DNA of 64,000 nt. It comes from JBBSOK01 sp965219125. GTDB taxonomy: Bacteria; Bacteroidota; Bacteroidia; Flavobacteriales; Flavobacteriaceae. Position 1 is the stretch's first letter. Every line of letters begins with the position of its first letter. Location of the stretch: assembly GCA_965219125.1 (NCBI GenBank), contig CBDCMO010000002.1, forward strand, positions 992,001-1,056,000. Reading direction: 5' to 3'. The notes under the pieces are model-generated. The model was given only the letters and a program-made list of their open reading frames with translations, did no database searches and was not told the origin of the DNA. This document shows positions 34,434-43,130 of this stretch, piece by piece. Made by a program: the position numbers and the translations under genes.

Positions 34434-35732
34434 ATGAAACATTTATTATATAAACTTGGCGCATCCTTTAACGCGCTAACCAGTAAAATTGCCTTTTATC
34501 CAACCTTGATTTCGGTCACAGGTTTTTTCTTTGCCCTACTTATGGCGATTTTAGAAAAAGAGGGGATTTCGAGAGATTTGATAGAGATGTTTCCGCTATT
34601 AGCAATTGAAGACGGCGATACAGTTTTAACTTTGTTAAGCGCCTGTATTGGTGGATTAATTTCTTTAATGGTTTTCAGCTTTTCAATGGTTATGCTTTTG
34701 TTGAGCCAAGCGTCAAGTAATTTTAGTCCGCGGTTATTGCCGGGCCTGATTTCCAATAAAAGCCACCAGATAATTTTGGGAATTTACCTTTCAACCATTA
34801 TCTACAACATTTTTATTCTCTTTACGATTGAGCCTTCCGAAAAAAAATACACTTTGCCAGGTTTATCAATTTTAATTGGTATTGCGCTAACCATATTTTG
34901 TTTGGGTGCTTTTATATTTTTTATCCATCAAATTTCGCAGAATATTCAGATTAATAACATTCTCGATTCAATATACAATAAGGCTTTAGACAGGCTTGAA
35001 AAAATTATTGAAAGTGAAAAAAATGCAGATTTAAATTTAATAAGCACGTTTCCGGGAACAGAAAATTGGCATTCGTACACTACAAAGAAAAATGGATATT
35101 TTCAAAATATTTCGATTGATAATATTGCCAGAATATGTGAGAAAAAAGACATCAAAATTTACATTACGCTTCCAAAAGGATTGTTTTTATTGAAGAATGC
35201 CGTTTTTATAAAATCTGATAAAGAAATAGATGAAGAGCTGATTGCCGACATAGTTTCCAACATAAGTTTTTCTCGAGGCGAATTGGTAAAGAATAATTAC
35301 GCACTTGCCTTTAAGCAAACTACTGAAATTGCAGTAAAAGCAATGTCGCCCGGTATTAACGATCCCGGAACCGCAATAAATGCAATTGATTATTTAACCG
35401 AATTATTTGCCCTGCGAATGAAGATTTTGGATACAAGTATTATGGAGCATAATGGCAAAGCAAATCTTAAATTAGCAATTATAACTTTTAGGGAATTGCT
35501 TTATAATGTGATGGCAAGCCTGCGAACTTATTGCAAACACGACCCGATAATGGTCCAAAAAATGTTTTGGATGTTGGATTATTTAAAAGTACAACCAGCG
35601 GTAGATGAATCGTATACAGAATCTATTGCGCAAGAACAGAAATTATTGTTGAAAGAATCTACAAATGCTTTTGATACTATGGCAGACAAAAAGGCTATTG
35701 CAGAACGCAAGCCACAGAATTTAGTTGATTGA
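34434..35732 (+). CDS. DUF2254 membrane protein
   Basis: 432 aa with four predicted transmembrane helices in the first ~170 residues (about 22-42, 66-92, 110-130, 142-165), followed by a soluble domain. VTGFFFALLMAILEK and VFSFSMVMLLLSQASSNFSPRLLPGL are characteristic of DUF2254. The C-terminal part contains EIAVKAMSPGINDPGTA, the most conserved stretch of the family. Function unknown. A TACTTTTA box (34409-34416) lies 17 nt upstream as a likely -7 element. Confidence 0.88.
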   Translation: MKHLLYKLGASFNALTSKIAFYPTLISVTGFFFALLMAILEKEGISRDLIEMFPLLAIEDGDTVLTLLSACIGGLISLMVFSFSMVMLLLSQASSNFSPRLLPGLISNKSHQIILGIYLSTIIYNIFILFTIEPSEKKYTLPGLSILIGIALTIFCLGAFIFFIHQISQNIQINNILDSIYNKALDRLEKIIESEKNADLNLISTFPGTENWHSYTTKKNGYFQNISIDNIARICEKKDIKIYITLPKGLFLLKNAVFIKSDKEIDEELIADIVSNISFSRGELVKNNYALAFKQTTEIAVKAMSPGINDPGTAINAIDYLTELFALRMKILDTSIMEHNGKANLKLAIITFRELLYNVMASLRTYCKHDPIMVQKMFWMLDYLKVQPAVDESYTESIAQEQKLLLKESTNAFDTMADKKAIAERKPQNLVD

Positions 35733-35786
35733 AATGTTTGAGTAAATTTTGAAATCGGTATGTTTTTTTAAATTTTAAATAAAAAT

Positions 35787-35803
35787 ATACCAATTTTTGG
35801 TAT
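35787..35803. promoter_or_regulatory. Palindromic operator candidate upstream of parDE
   Basis: ATACCAA-TTT-TTGGTAT, a perfect 7-bp inverted repeat, overlapping a -7-like box TATCTTCG (35801-35808) and ending 21 nt before the parD start. A site in this position would let the ParD-ParE complex block its own promoter, the usual mode of autoregulation (inference). Confidence 0.6.
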
Positions 35804-35824
35804 CTTCGATTAAATTTTATAGAA

Positions 35825-36076
35825 ATGAACAAAAACACATCAATATCACTTGGAAATTATTTTGATGAATTCGTGCAAAATAGTGTTACGAAAGGAAGAT
35901 TTAAAAATGTTAGCGAAGTTATACGCGCAGGCTTAAGGCTTTTAGAAGAAGAGGAAAGTAAGATAATTGCATTAAAAATTGTAATACAAGAAGGAATAGA
36001 TAGCGGAATCGCTCAGGATTTTGACCCAAAAAAGCATTTAGAATCACTAAAAGCCACAAGACATTCAAATGCCTAA
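35825..36076 (+). CDS. parD: ParD-type antitoxin (ribbon-helix-helix)
   Basis: 83 aa. The N-terminal strand KNTSISLGNYFDEFVQNSV and the following helices GRFKNVSEVIRAGLRLLEEEE form the ribbon-helix-helix DNA-binding fold of ParD/CopG antitoxins; the C-terminal tail (residues about 50-83) would wrap the toxin. The gene overlaps the toxin gene by 8 nt. A palindrome sits over its promoter. Confidence 0.92.
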   Translation: MNKNTSISLGNYFDEFVQNSVTKGRFKNVSEVIRAGLRLLEEEESKIIALKIVIQEGIDSGIAQDFDPKKHLESLKATRHSNA

Positions 36077-36368
36077 ATATAAATTAACGAGAAAAGCTGT
36101 TGAAGATTTGTCAAATATTTGGAATTATACTTTCGAAGTTTGGACTGAAAAACAAGCTGACAAATATTATAACTCGCTAATTACTGCTTGTCAAGAAATT
36201 GCAGAAAATCTAAGTTTAGGAAAAAACTACGAAGGAATTTCAAACCAGCTTTTCGGAATGAAGGCCAATAAACACATAATTTTTTATAGAATTTTAGAAG
36301 AAAATTATATTGAAATTACAAGAATTTTGCATGAAAAGATGGATTTAAAGCAAAGAGTGGAGGAATAA
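36069..36368 (+). CDS. parE: ParE-type toxin (RelE/ParE superfamily)
   Basis: 99 aa. LTRKAVEDLSNIWNYTFEVW at the N-terminus, a basic/aromatic strand and the final HIIFYRIL...ITRILHEKMD segment follow the ParE pattern. ParE toxins poison DNA gyrase. Overlaps the antitoxin reading frame by 8 nt, so translation is coupled. The pair is complete and apparently functional; no other mobile-element genes are nearby. Confidence 0.92.
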   Translation: MPKYKLTRKAVEDLSNIWNYTFEVWTEKQADKYYNSLITACQEIAENLSLGKNYEGISNQLFGMKANKHIIFYRILEENYIEITRILHEKMDLKQRVEE

Positions 36369-36397
36369 TTAATCATTGTAAAAAATTTAACTGTCCG

Positions 36398-36414
36398 TTC
36401 GAGCGCAGTCGAGA
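36398..36414. repeat. CTCGACTGCGCTCGAG dispersed repeat, copy 2
   Basis: TTCGAGCGCAGTCGAGA, the reverse-complement counterpart of the element at 19267-19284 (one end base differs), in the gap between parE and sucC. Confidence 0.72.
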
Positions 36415-36464
36415 ACTATAAAATTTTGATAGAATAATAAATGCTCTACCAGACAAGTAAATAA

Positions 36465-36496
36465 CAAAAAAAGCCCAGCAAAATTTGCAGGGCTTT
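36465..36496 (-). terminator. Intrinsic terminator after sucC
   Basis: Nested stems AAAGCCC / GGGCTTT and GCAAA / TTTGC; on the minus strand it ends in a U-run of seven, about 20 nt after the sucC stop codon. Confidence 0.88.
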
Positions 36497-36515
36497 CAAA
36501 TATATTAAATAACGT

Positions 36516-37706
36516 TTAAGCCAAAACAGCCTGAACTTTATCCGCAGCTTCTTGAAACTCAATCGCGCTTTGAACGTCTAATCCGCTATCGTCTATTAGT
36601 TTTTTAGCGATGTCTGCGTTTGTACCTTGTAATCTTACGATAATTGGCACATTTACAGTTCCCATATTCTTGTAAGCATCTACAATACCTTGCGCTACTC
36701 TATCGCAACGAACGATACCACCAAAAATATTTACCAAAATTGCTTTTACAGCAGGATCTTTTAAGATTAATTTAAAGGCTGCTTCTACTCTTTCAGCATC
36801 TGCTGTACCTCCAACATCTAGAAAGTTTGCTGGTTCGCCGCCGGCTTGTTTAATTAAATCCATCGTTGCCATTGCAAGACCTGCCCCGTTTACCATACAG
36901 CCAACGTTACCATCTAAATCAACATAGTTTAAGCCTTTTTCTTTAGCTTCAACCTCAACTTGGTTTTCCTCACGCTTGTCGCGCATTGCTTCGTAATCTT
37001 TATGACGGAAAAGTGCATTATCATCTATCGATACTTTTGCATCTACCGCTATAATTCTATCATCACTTGTTTTAAGAACAGGATTTATTTCGAATAAAGA
37101 AGAATCAGATTCGCTGTAAGCTCTGTAAAGTGCTGTAACAAACTTCGTCATTTCCTTAAATGCTTTTCCCGAAAGTCCAAGATTAAAAGCAATTTTACGT
37201 GCTTGAAAAGCTTGCATTCCAACAGAAGGATCTATTTCTTCGTGAAAGATTAAGTGCGGAGTTTCTTCAGCAACCGTTTCGATATCCATTCCGCCTTCGG
37301 TAGAATACATAATCATATTTCTACCTGTTCCCCTATTTAAAAGAACGCTCATATAATATTCTTCCGGCTCGCTATCACCAGGATAATACACATCTTCAGC
37401 GACTAAAACTTGATGTACTTTTTTACCTTCAGCAGAAGTTTGTGGCGTTATCAGGTTCATTCCGATAATTTCACCTGCAATTTTTTTAACATCATCCAAA
37501 CTCTTGGCAAGTTTTACGCCACCCCCTTTACCACGGCCGCCCGCGTGAACTTGTGCTTTTATAACGTGCCAGCTAGTTCCTGTATCTTCGGTTAATTTCT
37601 TTGCAGCATCAACCGCTTCTTGTGGTGTTGTGGCAACAATTCCGCGTTGTATTTCTACGCCAAAACTGTTTAAAATTTCCTTGCCTTGATATTCGTGTAG
37701 ATTCAT
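36516..37706 (-). CDS. sucC: Succinyl-CoA synthetase (ADP-forming) beta subunit
   Basis: 396 aa from the ATG at 37706 (MNLHEYQGKEIL), the standard SucC N-terminus; an in-frame ATG at 37748 overlaps the promoter box and must be upstream of the transcript start. ATP-grasp domain with VKAQVHAGGRGKGGGVK, then the CoA-ligase domain with LDVGGTADAE and NIFGGIVRCD near the phosphate-binding helix. Catalyses the TCA-cycle step succinyl-CoA to succinate with ATP formation. The alpha subunit is not adjacent in this window, as is common in Bacteroidetes. Confidence 0.96.
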   Translation of the reverse strand: MNLHEYQGKEILNSFGVEIQRGIVATTPQEAVDAAKKLTEDTGTSWHVIKAQVHAGGRGKGGGVKLAKSLDDVKKIAGEIIGMNLITPQTSAEGKKVHQVLVAEDVYYPGDSEPEEYYMSVLLNRGTGRNMIMYSTEGGMDIETVAEETPHLIFHEEIDPSVGMQAFQARKIAFNLGLSGKAFKEMTKFVTALYRAYSESDSSLFEINPVLKTSDDRIIAVDAKVSIDDNALFRHKDYEAMRDKREENQVEVEAKEKGLNYVDLDGNVGCMVNGAGLAMATMDLIKQAGGEPANFLDVGGTADAERVEAAFKLILKDPAVKAILVNIFGGIVRCDRVAQGIVDAYKNMGTVNVPIIVRLQGTNADIAKKLIDDSGLDVQSAIEFQEAADKVQAVLA

Positions 37707-37745
37707 AAAATTTTGTTTGTTTTTCCTATTAAATTGAAAGGATGA

Positions 37746-37753
37746 CAAAAGTA
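37746..37753 (-). promoter_or_regulatory. -7 promoter box for sucC, decides the start codon
   Basis: CAAAAGTA on the plus strand, i.e. TACTTTTG on the minus strand, exact TAnnTTTG. The expected transcript start is about 37740, so the start codon must be the ATG at 37706 and the leader is about 33 nt. Confidence 0.65.
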
Positions 37754-37836
37754 AGAAATGTGTGGCGAATTTGGAAGTATTTGAAATCGAAATCCGTTGA
37801 AAATGAAATCGAAATTGATTTTGATTTCAAATAATC

Positions 37837-38448
37837 TCACTCTTGTTTCCTGTAAATACTCGGTAACTGTAGCTTAAATGTAACTGCAAGAATTCGAATA
37901 GTTATAATAATACTGCCTGCAATAACTACATCCCATTCCGAAGAAATTACAGTGTTTAGCAATAAAACATACGCTGTAGCACCAACTATACAGGCGGTTG
38001 CATATATCTCCTTACGAAAAATTACGGGAATTTCATTACATAAAATATCACGTATTACACCACCAAAACAAGCAGTCATTGTTCCCAATGCTACACATAT
38101 TAATGCGGGAAATTCTGCTGAAAGTCCTTTCTGCACACCAACAATTGTATAAAGTGCAATACCAATTGTATCAAATAAAAATAACGATTTACGTATATAG
38201 CCCAATCGTTTTCTAAATATTACCGCAATAATTGAGGAAATTATAATTACGTAAACAAATGTGAGGTTTCGCATCCAAGCCACCGGAAATCCTGTTAATA
38301 CATCGCGTAAAGTTCCACCGCCAACAGCGGTTACAAAAGCAATTATTAAAATTCCGAAGGGATCCATTCGCTTTCTCAGCGCTATTAAAACCCCCGAAAT
38401 TGAAAAAGCAATTGTTCCCAAAACATCAATTATAAATAATATGCTCAC
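37837..38448 (-). CDS. TRIC-type (UPF0126) cation channel family protein
   Basis: 203 aa with seven predicted membrane helices arranged as two inverted repeats. Conserved GxTLRD motifs are present: GGGTLRDVLTG in the first repeat and GGVIRDILCNE in the second. The family forms trimeric potassium-selective channels in archaea and bacteria. Its start overlaps the stop of the RDD gene by 4 nt (ATGA-type overlap), so the two are translationally coupled. Confidence 0.9.
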   Translation of the reverse strand: MSILFIIDVLGTIAFSISGVLIALRKRMDPFGILIIAFVTAVGGGTLRDVLTGFPVAWMRNLTFVYVIIISSIIAVIFRKRLGYIRKSLFLFDTIGIALYTIVGVQKGLSAEFPALICVALGTMTACFGGVIRDILCNEIPVIFRKEIYATACIVGATAYVLLLNTVISSEWDVVIAGSIIITIRILAVTFKLQLPSIYRKQE

Positions 38449-39158
38449 ATGTTCTGGGTATAAAAATTATAATCTTTTATCACTTTATCTATAAAAGTGA
38501 TTGGCGTTCCTTCATATTTCACTTGCATAACCTTGCTCACTTTATTGCTTAAACGCAAAATAACATTATGATTGCCATTGTAACGAGCTTGTAAAAAAAC
38601 GTTTTTGATTGTTTGCATTTCAGAATCTGAAAAAACCGTTACCTGTGGAAATTCTGGCACATAACCTTGCGGAATATCCACTAAAACCGTCTGTCCAAAA
38701 CTAATGGTCTGCTTTTCGTTAATAACCGTTGTTGTTGCTGCAAGATCGCCCAAACGTTGTCCTTTACCATTCATTAAAATTGTTACCAATGCTAAACCAC
38801 CTGCGGTTCCCGTAATTTCGATAATCCGCATTACCCAACGTAATAAATAGTTGCTGAATGCGGGTTTCGAACCGTCCATCTTTACAACTCGTATCTTCAT
38901 TACTGCTTTTCCGGGCGTGCGCCCGTTCCAAAACATTTCCCATAAAAGATGGTATAAAAAAATAGGAAGTCCAATTGTTAGCGAAATAACCCACGTATTA
39001 CTCGGCAAATCTATAGCACCAAAAGCAATGCTTACGCAGATTACGTAAATTACAATTATAACCAAATCTACCAACCACGCTAAAATTCGTTCGCCAACTC
39101 CTGCGGCATTCTGAACAATGTTAACATTTTGGGCTGTTTCTATTTGAAAATTATCCAT
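38445..39158 (-). CDS. RDD family membrane protein
   Basis: 237 aa from the ATG at 39158; the ATG at 39179 would add seven unlikely residues. The RDD domain starts at about residue 20 with the A-x-x-VD motif (GERILAWLVDLVII) and has three helices with an FWNGRTPGKAVMKIRVV core. The C-terminal ~85 residues form a soluble tail. RDD proteins act in transport or complex assembly; no precise role is known. It is divergent from the SpoIIM gene with only 35 nt between start codons, so the two promoters must overlap or lie within the genes. Confidence 0.9.
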   Translation of the reverse strand: MDNFQIETAQNVNIVQNAAGVGERILAWLVDLVIIVIYVICVSIAFGAIDLPSNTWVISLTIGLPIFLYHLLWEMFWNGRTPGKAVMKIRVVKMDGSKPAFSNYLLRWVMRIIEITGTAGGLALVTILMNGKGQRLGDLAATTTVINEKQTISFGQTVLVDIPQGYVPEFPQVTVFSDSEMQTIKNVFLQARYNGNHNVILRLSNKVSKVMQVKYEGTPITFIDKVIKDYNFYTQNM

Positions 39159-39193
39159 TAAATATGTTTCTTTGAGCAAAAGAAATTGCTTTT

Positions 39194-40165
39194 ATGCGCG
39201 AGGCCGCTTTTGCGAAACAAAATAAAGATAAATGGTTAAAATTTGAAAGCGTTCTACGTAATAATGTTCAAATTAATCCAGATGAGTTGAGTGCGCTGTA
39301 CGTTGAAGTGACAGATCACTTAAGTTATGCGCAAACTTTTTACCCTAACAGCAACACGCTTAGGTATTTAAATGGGATTTCAGTTTTAGCGCATCAAAAA
39401 ATTTATAAAACAAAACGCGAATCGCGAACAAGGTTTATTACGTTTTATACAAAGGAATTTCCGTTATTTTTCTCAAAATACCATAAACATTTGGCAATTG
39501 CGTTTGCCGTTTTCCTATTATTTTCAATTGTCGGCGCATTTTCGGCAGCGACAGATGGCAATTTTGTGCGTTTGGTAATGGGCGACGGTTATGTAAATAT
39601 GACGTTGAACAATATTGAAAATGGTGATCCAATGGCGGTTTATAAACAAATGAACCAAATGGATATGTTTTTGGGTATAACCATAAACAACATTACAGTT
39701 GCCGTTTACGCCTTTATCTACGGAATTTTCCTAAGCCTTGGTTCTGTTTTTATAATGATGCGAAACGGTATTATGCTCGGCTCTTTCCAATACTTTTTTT
39801 ATGAAAAAGGATTATTATGGGAATCTGCCAGAACTATTTGGATTCACGGTACTATTGAAATTTCGGTAATAATAATTGCCGGTTGCGCTGGTTTGGTTTT
39901 GGGAAATAGCATTCTTTTTCCTGGCACCTATACGCGCTTGCAATCTTTTATAAAAGGCGCAAAAGATGGACTTAAAATTATGTTGAGCACCGTCCCATTT
40001 TTTATAGTCGCAGGATTTTTGGAAGGTTTTGTAACCCGACACACCGAAATGCCAGATTGGTTGGCAATATTAATAATTGGTGCTTCCTTATTTTTAATAG
40101 TTTATTATTATGTAGTATATCCGCTGCGATTAAAACATAAAATGAAACAAAAACCATCAATTTAA
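39194..40165 (+). CDS. SpoIIM family membrane protein
   Basis: 323 aa. N-terminal ~105 residues soluble and helical, then about five membrane helices (from residue 105). TITVA-like NNITVAVYAFIYGIFLSLGS and HGTIEISVIIIAGCAGLVLG are the conserved SpoIIM blocks; in sporulating bacteria SpoIIM takes part in engulfment. Here the organism is not expected to sporulate, and the gene is followed at short distances by membrane, DUF4129, DUF4350, MoxR and DUF58 genes, so it belongs to that module rather than to sporulation. Confidence 0.9.
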   Translation: MREAAFAKQNKDKWLKFESVLRNNVQINPDELSALYVEVTDHLSYAQTFYPNSNTLRYLNGISVLAHQKIYKTKRESRTRFITFYTKEFPLFFSKYHKHLAIAFAVFLLFSIVGAFSAATDGNFVRLVMGDGYVNMTLNNIENGDPMAVYKQMNQMDMFLGITINNITVAVYAFIYGIFLSLGSVFIMMRNGIMLGSFQYFFYEKGLLWESARTIWIHGTIEISVIIIAGCAGLVLGNSILFPGTYTRLQSFIKGAKDGLKIMLSTVPFFIVAGFLEGFVTRHTEMPDWLAILIIGASLFLIVYYYVVYPLRLKHKMKQKPSI

Positions 40166-40194
40166 ATCTTAGAATTAGTATCAAAAATATAAAT

Positions 40195-41085
40195 ATGGAA
40201 AATTTTAATCCCGAAATAATTCAATTTAAAAAGCAGCGAGAGATAGGTGCAATTTTAAGTGATACATTCAAATTTATTAGACTTGAGTGGAAAACGCTTT
40301 TGACCATGATTTTAAAAATTGCGGGACCGGCTTTATTAATTATGCTCATCGCATATATTTTTTACGCCAATAATCTTGTGGGCGGTTTGGGAATGCTCAG
40401 CGTTTTTGGAGCCTCCGGATTTTTTACACCAACGCTTGTAATTTCAGTATTGATACTTGCTTTTGCTGGTGTTGTATACTATGCTTTGTTGTATGGCACC
40501 GTTTTAGGCTACATCAAATCTTATATTCAAAATAATGGAGTTGTAGATCAAGTTGAAGTTAGAAACCAAGTTTTCAAAAGGTTTTGGGGACTTTTGGGGC
40601 TTACAATGTTGGTCGGCATTATTTCAATGGTTGGTTTCGTTCTTTGTTTAATTCCCGGAATTTACGTTGGAGTGGTTTTTGGCGCTTCTTTCGCAATTTT
40701 TATGTTTGAAGATAGAGATGCAACCGATACAATTAGTTATAGTTTCACATTGATTAAAAATGAATGGTTTATAACCTTCGCAACAATTTTGGTGGTTGGC
40801 TTGCTTTATTATTTTATAATGGTGGTTTTTCAAGTACCGCAATACATCTATTTTTTCATTAAAACATTTACTGGAGCCGAAACAATTTCGGCAGATCCAA
40901 GTAAAATGTTCGATTGGGTTTATGTAACCTTAACGTCAATAAGTATGATTTTTCAATATATTTTGTACAGCATTATTGTAATTGCTTCAGCTTTTGTTTA
41001 TTATAATTTGAACGAAAAGAAAAATTTTACAGGCACGTTGGAACAAATTGATTCATTAGGAAACAACGATTTTCCAAATGCTTAA
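40195..41085 (+). CDS. Multi-pass membrane protein of the SpoIIM/MoxR module
   Basis: 296 aa with about six membrane helices. The N-terminal soluble segment ends near residue 36 with REIGAILSDTFKFIRLEWK; the pattern resembles the membrane domain of glycerophosphodiester phosphodiesterases and DUF975 proteins but I cannot name a family. It overlaps the DUF4129 gene by 8 nt. Part of the plus-strand operon; function unknown. Confidence 0.8.
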   Translation: MENFNPEIIQFKKQREIGAILSDTFKFIRLEWKTLLTMILKIAGPALLIMLIAYIFYANNLVGGLGMLSVFGASGFFTPTLVISVLILAFAGVVYYALLYGTVLGYIKSYIQNNGVVDQVEVRNQVFKRFWGLLGLTMLVGIISMVGFVLCLIPGIYVGVVFGASFAIFMFEDRDATDTISYSFTLIKNEWFITFATILVVGLLYYFIMVVFQVPQYIYFFIKTFTGAETISADPSKMFDWVYVTLTSISMIFQYILYSIIVIASAFVYYNLNEKKNFTGTLEQIDSLGNNDFPNA

Positions 41086-41896
41086 ATTTTTCATTTCTTT
41101 TATTTCAATATTTTTTGTGATGCTTTCTAGTATTGCACAGGAAGGTATTATTACAAAAGATTCAATAAATGCAATTGAAATAAATACAAATGAAAAAAAG
41201 AACGACACTGCGGTTGAAGCTTTAAAAATTAAATATGACGAAAACGGTGCACTTTCAAAACCAGATTTTGATAAAACCATCATTGAAAAATATAAAAACG
41301 ATAAAGCTTTCGATTATTCCGAAAATTTGGAAGAGGCAAATTGGTGGACACGTTTTAAAACTTGGTTGGGCAATATTTGGAATTCCTTTTGGGATTGGCT
41401 AGTTGGCGATTATCGAGCCAACGGTTTTGTAGCTTTTTTAATTAAAGCAATTCCATATTTAATTATTGCGGGAATTTTAGCGTTTATAGTTTGGTTATTT
41501 TTCAAATTAAATCCTGGCGCGCGCTTATTAAAATCGAAAGAAAAACCAGATGTATTTTTTACGGAAGAAGAAGAAATAATCAAATCTAAAAACATTAAAA
41601 AGCTAATTGATAAAGCTTTAAAAAATAATGATTACCGACTAGCCGTAAGATATTATTATTTGTTAATCCTCAGAAATTTAACCGATGCCGAATTAATTGA
41701 ATATGAATTCGACAAAACCAACACCGATTATTTTTCTGAAATAACCAGCGAAGCAATCAATAAAAACTTCCAAAAAGCTACTGTTTTATACGATTATATT
41801 TGGTACGGAAATTTTGAAGTAACCGAAAACGATTATCTAAAGGCGCAAAATACCTTCAGCAATCTAGAAAACCTAATTCCAAAAGCCAATGTCTAG
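41078..41896 (+). CDS. DUF4129 domain protein
   Basis: 272 aa. A short N-terminal hydrophobic segment (probable signal), a membrane helix at about residues 125-147, then the DUF4129 domain (about 180-265) with KNNDYRLAVRYYYLLILRNL and a later YDYIWYGNFEVTENDY stretch. In other bacteria DUF4129 accompanies transglutaminase-like or DUF4350/MoxR genes. Overlaps both neighbours by 8 nt. Function unknown. Confidence 0.87.
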   Translation: MLKFFISFISIFFVMLSSIAQEGIITKDSINAIEINTNEKKNDTAVEALKIKYDENGALSKPDFDKTIIEKYKNDKAFDYSENLEEANWWTRFKTWLGNIWNSFWDWLVGDYRANGFVAFLIKAIPYLIIAGILAFIVWLFFKLNPGARLLKSKEKPDVFFTEEEEIIKSKNIKKLIDKALKNNDYRLAVRYYYLLILRNLTDAELIEYEFDKTNTDYFSEITSEAINKNFQKATVLYDYIWYGNFEVTENDYLKAQNTFSNLENLIPKANV

Positions 41897-43130
41897 ATCG
41901 CAAAAAATACTCTTTTTCGGTTTGCTGCTCGTTTTGGCAGGAATGGTTTATATGGAAGCTACCAAAAAGCAACCCGTAAATTGGTTTCCAAGTTATCATA
42001 AAACCGATAAAATTCCGCTTGGCACATTCGTTCTTCACGATTTAATGGAAGAAAATTTTGCCGAAAAATTTATTGAAAAAAATCAACCACCTTTTGAGGT
42101 TTTAAAAGATTCAACTTTAAGCGGCACCTACTTTTTTGTTAACGACGATGCAGGTTTTGACGAGGATGAATTTGAGCGATTATACAAATGGGCAGAAAAA
42201 GGCAACACAATTTTTATAGCCGCTTCCTATTTAAGCAACACCATTTTAGACACCCTAAAACTTAAGCAGGAAACAGCTTACAGTATAACCAATTTAGGCA
42301 CAAAACCGATGCTGAATTTGGTGAACAAAAACCTAAAATCCAACAAACCCTATTTGATTGATAGGGATTTTCAAATAAATTATTTAAGCGAAATTGATAC
42401 GTTAAACCAAACGGTTTTAGGCGTTACCCAGGTTTTTAATGACACATTAAAAATCACCAAACCTCAAGTTAATTTTATAAAAGCGCCCATTGGCAAAGGT
42501 GCAATTTACATTCATTCGCAGCCCGAAGCATTCACCAATTATTTTTTGTTGGACAAAGAAAATGCGGCTTACACACAAAATGTGCTTTCCTATATTAATG
42601 ACGGCAAAAATGTGTATTGGGATAATTATTACAAAACCGGCAAGCCCGTAAACATGTCGTTATTAAAAATACTTTTAGGCAGTAAATACCTAAAATGGGC
42701 ATATTATTTTGTGCTGATTGGCGCACTTTTATTCATCTTTTTTGAAGGAAAACGGAAGCAACGCAGCATTGCTGTTGTTGAGCCGTTAACCAACAAAACC
42801 TACGATTATACGCGTACAATTTCAGGAATGTATATTGATAAAAAAGAAAATCATCAAATTGCCCAAAAACAGATTAGCCTCTTTTTTGAATATATTCGTA
42901 TCCGTTTAAGAATTCCGACAGATTTGTTGGCGCAACAAGGCTTTAATTCGCGCTTTGTAACTTCGGTTGCAGCGAGAAGTGGCAATACGGTTGAAGAAAC
43001 AAAAGAGGTTTTAACGTTGGTTGAAAAAATTCAAAACCAACAAAATACTTCGGCTGAAGAATTACAATTAGTATATAATAAGATAAACGATTTTAAACAT
43101 AAAACAGATGGAAAATCCAGAAATAGGTAA
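41889..43130 (+). CDS. DUF4350 domain protein
   Basis: 413 aa. Membrane helix near the N-terminus (about residues 7-22), then a GATase-like DUF4350 domain on the outside (about 42-230, with GTFVLHDLMEENF and WAEKGNTIFIAASYL), a second membrane helix at about 264-282, and a cytoplasmic tail that ends in KHKTDGKSRNR. The MoxR gene begins within this gene's last 23 nt. Family proteins of this kind travel with MoxR ATPases. Function unknown. Confidence 0.88.
   Translation: MSRSQKILFFGLLLVLAGMVYMEATKKQPVNWFPSYHKTDKIPLGTFVLHDLMEENFAEKFIEKNQPPFEVLKDSTLSGTYFFVNDDAGFDEDEFERLYKWAEKGNTIFIAASYLSNTILDTLKLKQETAYSITNLGTKPMLNLVNKNLKSNKPYLIDRDFQINYLSEIDTLNQTVLGVTQVFNDTLKITKPQVNFIKAPIGKGAIYIHSQPEAFTNYFLLDKENAAYTQNVLSYINDGKNVYWDNYYKTGKPVNMSLLKILLGSKYLKWAYYFVLIGALLFIFFEGKRKQRSIAVVEPLTNKTYDYTRTISGMYIDKKENHQIAQKQISLFFEYIRIRLRIPTDLLAQQGFNSRFVTSVAARSGNTVEETKEVLTLVEKIQNQQNTSAEELQLVYNKINDFKHKTDGKSRNR

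Noticed and set aside
36069..36420. Mobile-element boundaries around the parDE pair
   Set aside because: No transposase, direct duplications or tRNA site are seen; only the short dispersed palindrome lies nearby.
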